A stretch of 29,614 nucleotides of DNA, from the NCBI GenBank assembly GCA_934271725.1, contig CAKQSC010000005.1:1-29614 (forward strand). Direction: 5' to 3'. The notes under the pieces were generated by a model, which worked only from the letters and a program-made list of their open reading frames with translations, did no database searches and was not told the origin of the DNA. Both the position numbers and the translations under genes were made by a program. This DNA comes from an uncultured Clostridia bacterium. GTDB taxonomy: Bacteria; Bacillota; Clostridia; Christensenellales; Borkfalkiaceae. This document shows, one piece after another, positions 24,331-29,614 of the stretch (its first letter is position 1; every line of letters begins with the position of its first letter).

Positions 24331-25784
24331 TTTTTCTTGTTGTTCTCCCTGTCGACGTAATGCTTGATGAGTCCCGCCTGATTTTCAACCGCTTCCGCAA
24401 GTTCCGTGTTGCTCTTCGCGTCGTCTATCTTCGCGAATATGCTTTGAATACACGTCAATACGTCGCCCTGAATACTGTTGGGTATATATTTATAGAAATC
24501 TCTCGTAGAAGCGAAGGGCGCGTTTTCCGTGCCGGCAAGATATACGAACGCGTCGTTATCGAACGCACTGCCTATGTTTTCGTGCGTAAACGTTCTCCAA
24601 ACGGCGTTTTCGTCGTTTATAAGAGATTTAAGCACGGGTACGCAGTTGCCCGTTTGCGAGAATGCGTTTTGCCCTTCTTCCGAAACGACGAATTTAAGGA
24701 ACAACCACGCCGACGTCTTGTTTACCGCGTGTTTGTACATTCCGTAACCGGAAGCGCCTCCGCCTACCGCATATTCGGTGCCGAATTGAGGTATAGCCGT
24801 AACGCCCAACTTTTTAACGCCCTTTACCTGCTTTGTCGATTTAAGCAAATCGGAAAGTCCCGCTCTTACGTAAAAGTATATAGCCGACTGTTGCATTCTG
24901 AAATTAACGCCCGAGTTGGTAGTCTGACAGTTGCCGATGTAGCCCAAATCTTTCATCTGTTTCCAGAAATAAACGGCGTTTTTGGTTTCCTGACTGTCGA
25001 GTACGCATTGACCGTTTTCATCGATAACTTCACCGCCGAACTGTTTTATCAAAGGCCAGCACCAGGAATCCCAGCAGGTATTGAGGTCTACAAGGTATTC
25101 TACCGCTTGTTTATAAGGAACCCCGTACCCGTTTTTGGCGTCGCTTTGCGCGATGCCCGTTTTAAGGTTTGCAAGCATCGTCATAAATTCGTCTTTGCTC
25201 ATCTGCGACGTGGGATAATCAACCCCCGCCGCGTCGAATATTTCCTGATTGAAAAACATTACGACCTGATTGTAATCTCTCGGCATAAGGTAAAGAGTAT
25301 CGTTTATTTCGGATACCGAAACGGACTCGTCCATAAGCGCGGAAAGGTCAAACGCTTTATCTTTTTCGGCGATTTTACCGATGGGGAAAGGAACGTCTAC
25401 GTCGTAAAGAACGTCGAGATAGTCCTGCGCGAACCAGAACACGTCTTCCATAGTGCCGTATTCGCCTTTCGAGTAAGCGTAACTCGCGTTGTTCTTTATC
25501 GTGCCGTAATATCCGTCGAGCGGATAAGAGTTAACCTTAACGCTTACGTACGGATACTTTTCGTTGAATGCCTTAACGAGAGCGTTCATCGTTTCAACCT
25601 CGCTTTCCTGCGTGGTGATCGCTATGTTAAGACTTCCCTGATAATCCGAACCGGCGTTGAAATCTATCTCTTTAATCGCCTTTTCCACGTATTCGTCGGT
25701 ATTGCCCGAGCCTTTTTTCATACAAGCGCAACAAAAAACGACGGACAAAATAAGAACGATTACTATGCTTAATGCTTTTTTCAT
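24327..25784 (-). CDS. Sugar-binding lipoprotein of the ABC importer
   Basis: Encodes 485 residues. Signal peptide with lipobox-like CCAC (Cys21; position -3 is Cys, which is unusual). It is a family 1 extracellular solute-binding fold: a LNIAITT strand, then VKAFNEKYPYVSVKV, the usual first helix-strand unit, and the hinge-region pattern FFNQEIFDAAGVDYP. It captures oligosaccharide for the two permeases. AAAGGAG precedes the ATG. Given the neighbours the ligand is probably a rhamnose-containing oligosaccharide; this is inferred. Confidence 0.93.
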   Translation of the reverse strand: MKKALSIVIVLILSVVFCCACMKKGSGNTDEYVEKAIKEIDFNAGSDYQGSLNIAITTQESEVETMNALVKAFNEKYPYVSVKVNSYPLDGYYGTIKNNASYAYSKGEYGTMEDVFWFAQDYLDVLYDVDVPFPIGKIAEKDKAFDLSALMDESVSVSEINDTLYLMPRDYNQVVMFFNQEIFDAAGVDYPTSQMSKDEFMTMLANLKTGIAQSDAKNGYGVPYKQAVEYLVDLNTCWDSWCWPLIKQFGGEVIDENGQCVLDSQETKNAVYFWKQMKDLGYIGNCQTTNSGVNFRMQQSAIYFYVRAGLSDLLKSTKQVKGVKKLGVTAIPQFGTEYAVGGGASGYGMYKHAVNKTSAWLFLKFVVSEEGQNAFSQTGNCVPVLKSLINDENAVWRTFTHENIGSAFDNDAFVYLAGTENAPFASTRDFYKYIPNSIQGDVLTCIQSIFAKIDDAKSNTELAEAVENQAGLIKHYVDRENNKKK

Positions 25785-25811
25785 TTAAAATCTCCTTTAT
25801 TTTTTGCTTTT

Positions 25812-25845
25812 AACGGGAGACGAAAACGTTTTTCCGTCCCCCGTT
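25812..25845 (-). other. Intercistronic hairpin after the giant surface-protein gene
   Basis: A long imperfect stem (AACGGGNGACG arms, two mismatches) lies between the giant gene and the binding-protein gene. On the minus strand A-rich sequence follows instead of a U tract, so it should not terminate fully. It may set different message levels for the two sides. Confidence 0.5.
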
Positions 25846-25857
25846 ATTTATTTGATT

Positions 25858-28800
25858 TTAATATTTCTTTTTTCTGAAAACGACTATCGCGCACGCTACC
25901 GCAATGCCTATCACCGCAACAGAACCGATATCCGCCGAAGAAGAACAACCTTTCTTTTTATCTTTCGTCCACTTCGCGTATACCGTTACGTCGCCCTTTA
26001 CTTCGTTTCTGAAATTATAAAGTTCGGTGCACGCTTCGTCCGCATACCAGCCGTCGAACGTATAACCCTTTCTGACGGGGTTTGCGGGTTTGAAGAAGTT
26101 ATCTCCATCGCACGCTTTTTGGCTTGCCGTTTCCGAACCGCCGTTCGCTACGAACGTAATGGTGTATTCCTTGCCGACGACAGCCGTAATATCTTCGTCG
26201 CCCCAGCCTTTATATACCACTATCGAATCCGCTCCGTCGAGTTCGTATTCCACACCGCCTATCATAACGGATTTTGCGATATAGCCGTCGTCCGTCGTAA
26301 CGGTTACGGATATTTTATCTCTGAAACCCAAATCTTCCGTTTTGTCAACCCTTACGTTACCGTGAGCGGGTTGTACGACAGTAAGATTGCTCTTTTGAGA
26401 AACGAGCGCGCGGATGGATTGAGTGGAACCGCTTGTCGAAACGGAAAGATATGCGTAACCGCCCGTAAAGTCGCTTCTCTTTACGCCCGCAAGATCGGAG
26501 AATTGCACCCCGTTGATCTTCGCGTAGTTCTGCGTTCCGTCCTCGCTGATATAAATCGTTATATAAGCGGAGGTCTTGTCGAACGGTTGGTCGAGAGTAA
26601 CGTCCGCAAACGTTTCGCCTATTTCGCCCGTAAGCATATTCTGCATTTTGCCGAAGTTTTCCGCCGTCTTAACCGTTTCCGTCTGCAACAGCACTTTTGC
26701 TTCCGAAAGGTCGGAATATCCGCCTTTAAGCGCTTTCAAAAGTCCGTCGTAAAGAGCAAATCTTATTTTGCCCGTAACCGCGCTGTTCTGATAATCCCAG
26801 TTGTTCGCTTTCCACTTTATGGTTATTTCCTTGCTTACGTCGAGTTTCAAAGAGTTGGTCATAGAACCTACGTAGCAAAGAAGGAAAGCCGTTTCGTCTT
26901 CATAGGTATAGAAAGAGGTGTCGAACTGATAACTTCCGTAATAAGAATCGATTATTTCGTTTCCGTCTTTGTCTACGAAAGAGTCGCCTATATCCCACGA
27001 CGTGTAGTTTTTATCCCAACCGTTTTCGTCGCAATCCTTTTCGTAAGGATATTCTTCGTCGATTACGCCGTGCATTTTGTGATACAACTCTATTTCTTCT
27101 TCAATCCATTTAAGAGTAAGAACGGTATCTTTCGTTACGGGAGTAGTCAGGTCGAAATCGTTGCCGTCTTCGTCTACGTATTCAAAGGTAAAGCCGTATT
27201 CGTTGAAATAAGTCGGGTTGCCGTAAAGAGTATCGCCGTCCTTAACGTCTACTGTAAGATACTCGTAGTTACCCGTTTTCGATTTTATGGTAACCGTATG
27301 GTAAGTCGCGTCGTTTTGTTTGTAAAACGCATATATCGTCGTGTCGCCGTCTATTACCTTATCGAAATCGAACTCCACGGTAAGCGACGAATCGGTATAA
27401 TAACCTACGAAAGTATATCCGTCTATTTCCTGCGCTACGGGAGCCGTTATTTTACCGCCGACGAATATCGACTGCGTCGTTTCGGTAAACCCGGGAGTAG
27501 TCGATTTAACGGTTACATTCGCCGTAGCGGAGGTTTGCGTTACTTGAAGTTTAAACTGGTTGGTATTTAAAGACATAAGTTGCAGATAAGCGTAATCCGT
27601 AACGAAATCGCTTCTCTTAACGCTTATATCGCAAATCTTTTTGCCGTTCACCGCAACGAAACTTTCACCGTCGTTTTCGCCTATATATACGGAAATCATA
27701 GCGTATTTTTCCGCGCTGTCGCCGTTATAGGAAATATAATCGAGAACGTCGCTTGTAAACGAACCTATCTGCAATCTGTTGTAATACGCGCTTCCCGCGG
27801 TTTTTTCGTTTCCTTTATTCGTACTGCCGTAAATAGGCAACTTGTTTCCGTATGCGGGATTCCAGCCGTTTATGTCTGCGGAATATATCTGTTCCAAACT
27901 GTCGAATAAGCCGAAAACGAAATCCGATTCCGTATTCCAGGCTTTTTCGCTGTTCATCGCAAGTCTTATATTGATGAGTTTGGTAAGGTCCAACGCCTGC
28001 CCGTAAGTTACGTATCTTATTCCGTCGAGAACGAACACCGTTCCGTCCGACATAACTTTCGTGCATGCCCCGACGTTATACATACCGTACGCCGATGTTA
28101 TCAATTCGTCGTCGTTTTCGTCGTAATACGTCGTGCCGTTCTGACTTGCCGTAATGCCGTTGTCGTCGTAAGGAAGGTCTATTTTGCCTCTTACGTCGTA
28201 AACGTCGGCAGGTGCTTTAACGTACACTATTTTAAGATCCATATCGCCCGTTACGGGTGCGGTCATATCGTATTCGTTATCGCCGTTGTACAACTTTGCA
28301 TCGAAACCCGTAACAAGAAGTTCTTCGGTAAGCGTCAAAGGAAGATCCTTTTGCGCGCCTATTTCCGTAACCGTGCCTCTTCTCTCGTCCGTAACAGTAA
28401 CGATATAGTCCGCGGTCTTTCCCTGCGAAACTCCGATTTTAAACTCGTTGGTATTCAAAGAGAGTAATTGAAGATATGCCTTGTCTTCTATGAAATTATT
28501 TCTCGTTAAGTCAAGATCCGCGATCTTGTTGCCGTTTGCCTTGACGTAACTTTCTTCCGCGCTTTCGCCGATAAATATTTCAATGGTTACTTTCGCAAGT
28601 CTGTTTGTAGCGGAACAAACGTAATTCAAAGCGTCGCTTATCGTCGAGCCGATCTGCAATGCGTCGTAATAGTCGTCTGCGGGATTACTGCTACCGTATA
28701 CGTTCAGTTTACTGCCGTATGCGGGATTCCAACCGTTCATGCCGGCAGAATGAAGTTGCTCTTCGCTGTCGAATAAATTAAGAACGAATCCGCTTGTCTG

Positions 28801-29614
28801 ATTCCACGCCACGTTCGGGTTTACGGCAAAATCTATTTTTATGGTTTTGGTAAGGTCGAGCGTCTTTCCATACGTAACGTAAGACGCACCGGCAAGAACG
28901 AATACCGAACCGTCGGCATCTACTCTGTGAGTGTTTGACGGCGAATATATACCGAATTCGTTACCGACAATCATATTGCCGTCTTTATCGTAACGAGCAT
29001 CTTCGCCCGCGCTCGCAAGCGATATTCCGTTTTCGTCGTAAACTATGGGAGAAACGTTTCCGCTTTCATCATAGTAAACGGTATTTATTTTTTCGTATTT
29101 TACCGTAAGGTTAAGGTCAGTCGTTACGGGTGCCGTCATATCGTAAAGTTCGTCGCCGTTATATACGGAAGCGGTATAACCCTTTACGTTAAACTTTTCG
29201 GGAAGGGTAACCGTTTCCCCGTCGCCTACGCTTACCTTTACGGCAGAAACGCCTCTTTCCGCCGTAAAGGTTACGTTGTAATCGTTTGCGGAAACGCCGT
29301 AATCTTCGCTTGTAACCGAAACTTCTACTTCAAGTACACCGCTTACCGCAACCTGCAAATACGCGCCTTGCGTAAAGTCGCTTCTTTTAACGTTCGGAGC
29401 GGTAACCTGTTCTCCGCCGAAATTGACGAACGTGTCCTTTGCTTCTTCGCCGATATAAACTTCCAACTCGCCGTAACCCGTTTTATGATAGTTGACGGTG
29501 TTGGTCGAGTTTACTCCGTTTACGCATATTCTGTTTACGAGATGTCCGAAACTTGCGTATTCGGCGTCATCTTCCGTATAGTTTGCGCCCCACATATTTA
29601 TTTTGACGCCCGCA
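25858..29614 (-). CDS. Giant repeat-rich surface protein, C-terminal 1251 residues (5' end outside window)
   Basis: The frame is open to the window edge, so the N-terminus is missing; the in-frame ATG at 29595 is internal. Numbering from that Met, four related lectin-like beta modules lie at 1-165 (partial), 195-395, 470-690 and 838-1070. They share YVTYGKTLDLTK, NGWNPAYG and YLQLLSLNTN patterns in two of them and KRSDF in most. Between and after them are beta spacers (YNGDELYDMTAPVT type) and InlB-like repeats (about 693-765, 767-832 and 1143-1211; the last has GYTFDGWY and YAKWT). The end is KKKGCSSS, a hydrophobic stretch (about 1223-1240), then RKKKY. It should be displayed on the cell surface and bind glycan. 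It is the first visible gene of the rhamnoside operon. No catalytic motif seen. Confidence 0.88.
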   Translation of the reverse strand, partial: AGVKINMWGANYTEDDAEYASFGHLVNRICVNGVNSTNTVNYHKTGYGELEVYIGEEAKDTFVNFGGEQVTAPNVKRSDFTQGAYLQVAVSGVLEVEVSVTSEDYGVSANDYNVTFTAERGVSAVKVSVGDGETVTLPEKFNVKGYTASVYNGDELYDMTAPVTTDLNLTVKYEKINTVYYDESGNVSPIVYDENGISLASAGEDARYDKDGNMIVGNEFGIYSPSNTHRVDADGSVFVLAGASYVTYGKTLDLTKTIKIDFAVNPNVAWNQTSGFVLNLFDSEEQLHSAGMNGWNPAYGSKLNVYGSSNPADDYYDALQIGSTISDALNYVCSATNRLAKVTIEIFIGESAEESYVKANGNKIADLDLTRNNFIEDKAYLQLLSLNTNEFKIGVSQGKTADYIVTVTDERRGTVTEIGAQKDLPLTLTEELLVTGFDAKLYNGDNEYDMTAPVTGDMDLKIVYVKAPADVYDVRGKIDLPYDDNGITASQNGTTYYDENDDELITSAYGMYNVGACTKVMSDGTVFVLDGIRYVTYGQALDLTKLINIRLAMNSEKAWNTESDFVFGLFDSLEQIYSADINGWNPAYGNKLPIYGSTNKGNEKTAGSAYYNRLQIGSFTSDVLDYISYNGDSAEKYAMISVYIGENDGESFVAVNGKKICDISVKRSDFVTDYAYLQLMSLNTNQFKLQVTQTSATANVTVKSTTPGFTETTQSIFVGGKITAPVAQEIDGYTFVGYYTDSSLTVEFDFDKVIDGDTTIYAFYKQNDATYHTVTIKSKTGNYEYLTVDVKDGDTLYGNPTYFNEYGFTFEYVDEDGNDFDLTTPVTKDTVLTLKWIEEEIELYHKMHGVIDEEYPYEKDCDENGWDKNYTSWDIGDSFVDKDGNEIIDSYYGSYQFDTSFYTYEDETAFLLCYVGSMTNSLKLDVSKEITIKWKANNWDYQNSAVTGKIRFALYDGLLKALKGGYSDLSEAKVLLQTETVKTAENFGKMQNMLTGEIGETFADVTLDQPFDKTSAYITIYISEDGTQNYAKINGVQFSDLAGVKRSDFTGGYAYLSVSTSGSTQSIRALVSQKSNLTVVQPAHGNVRVDKTEDLGFRDKISVTVTTDDGYIAKSVMIGGVEYELDGADSIVVYKGWGDEDITAVVGKEYTITFVANGGSETASQKACDGDNFFKPANPVRKGYTFDGWYADEACTELYNFRNEVKGDVTVYAKWTKDKKKGCSSSADIGSVAVIGIAVACAIVVFRKKKY

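Noticed and set aside
25812..25845. Terminator after the giant gene
   Set aside because: The stem has mismatches and on the gene's strand is followed by A-rich sequence rather than U, so I list it only as an intercistronic hairpin.
24360..27570. Long plus-strand open frames (24360-25772 and 25804-27570) antisense to the binding protein and giant protein
   Set aside because: Same codon-bias shadow effect; the composition is unlike any protein family and no ribosome site or promoter is seen.
26388..29614. CRISPR array or tandem DNA repeats
   Set aside because: The repetition is at the protein level over about 200-residue modules, within an open coding frame; there are no short direct repeats with unique spacers anywhere in the window.
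1..29614. tRNA, rRNA, insertion-sequence ends or phage genes
   Set aside because: I saw no cloverleaf with a T-arm GGTTCGAATCC-like sequence, no transposase and no flanking target duplications. The broken genes are better explained by deletion and point mutation than by insertion.

Overview
The window looks like a chromosomal stretch from a low-to-moderate GC Clostridia-type Firmicute, probably an uncultured gut plant-glycan or host-glycan feeder. The supporting signs are lipoprotein signal peptides ending in a lipobox Cys, strong AGGAG ribosome sites, sigma-A promoters with 16-17 bp spacers, U-tailed hairpin terminators, an ABC sugar importer without its own ATPase, and InlB-type surface repeats. 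TAA, TAG and TGA all end intact genes here, so the genetic code is standard. A Christensenellales-like origin is my guess from overall style and is not proven.

Layout. (1) 1-1172 is a gene graveyard: the 3' part of an iron-dependent alcohol dehydrogenase abuts a LysR regulator that has lost its start and carries an in-frame TAG. (2) 1390-9183 (minus strand) holds four separately transcribed units: a secreted protein-tyrosine-phosphatase lipoprotein, L-fucose isomerase (fucI), an alpha-L-rhamnosidase broken by an out-of-frame deletion, and a lipoprotein that looks like a GT80 sialyltransferase with an N-terminal Ig-like domain. (3) 9355-11853 (plus strand) has a NiCo/czcD-type riboswitch controlling a cation-diffusion metal exporter, then a beta-helix lipoprotein with two Cys-pair repeats. 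(4) 11927-14882 is a housekeeping patch: an SGNH hydrolase translationally coupled to pfkA, mscL, and a tandem DUF1508 protein. (5) 14947-15684 holds an AraC regulator remnant and an unexplained palindromic element. (6) 15685-29614 (minus strand) is one long carbohydrate operon. It reads from a giant repeat-rich surface protein (5' end outside the window) through a solute-binding lipoprotein, two permeases, a cytoplasmic GH78 alpha-L-rhamnosidase, an SGNH esterase lipoprotein, a GH99/WbsX-like lipoprotein and an alpha/beta-hydrolase lipoprotein to a strong terminator.

How it fits together. The operon suggests capture of a rhamnose-containing polysaccharide at the surface, extracellular de-esterification and backbone attack by anchored lipoproteins, ABC import, and cytoplasmic release of L-rhamnose by GH78. 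The ATPase would have to come from elsewhere (MsmX-like sharing is inferred). fucI and the broken rhamnosidase are a second deoxy-sugar locus that is partly decaying.

Most worth a second look are the GT80-like lipoprotein, the metal riboswitch, the giant anchored protein with its Cys-Ser/membrane/Arg-Lys tail, and the two deletion scars.
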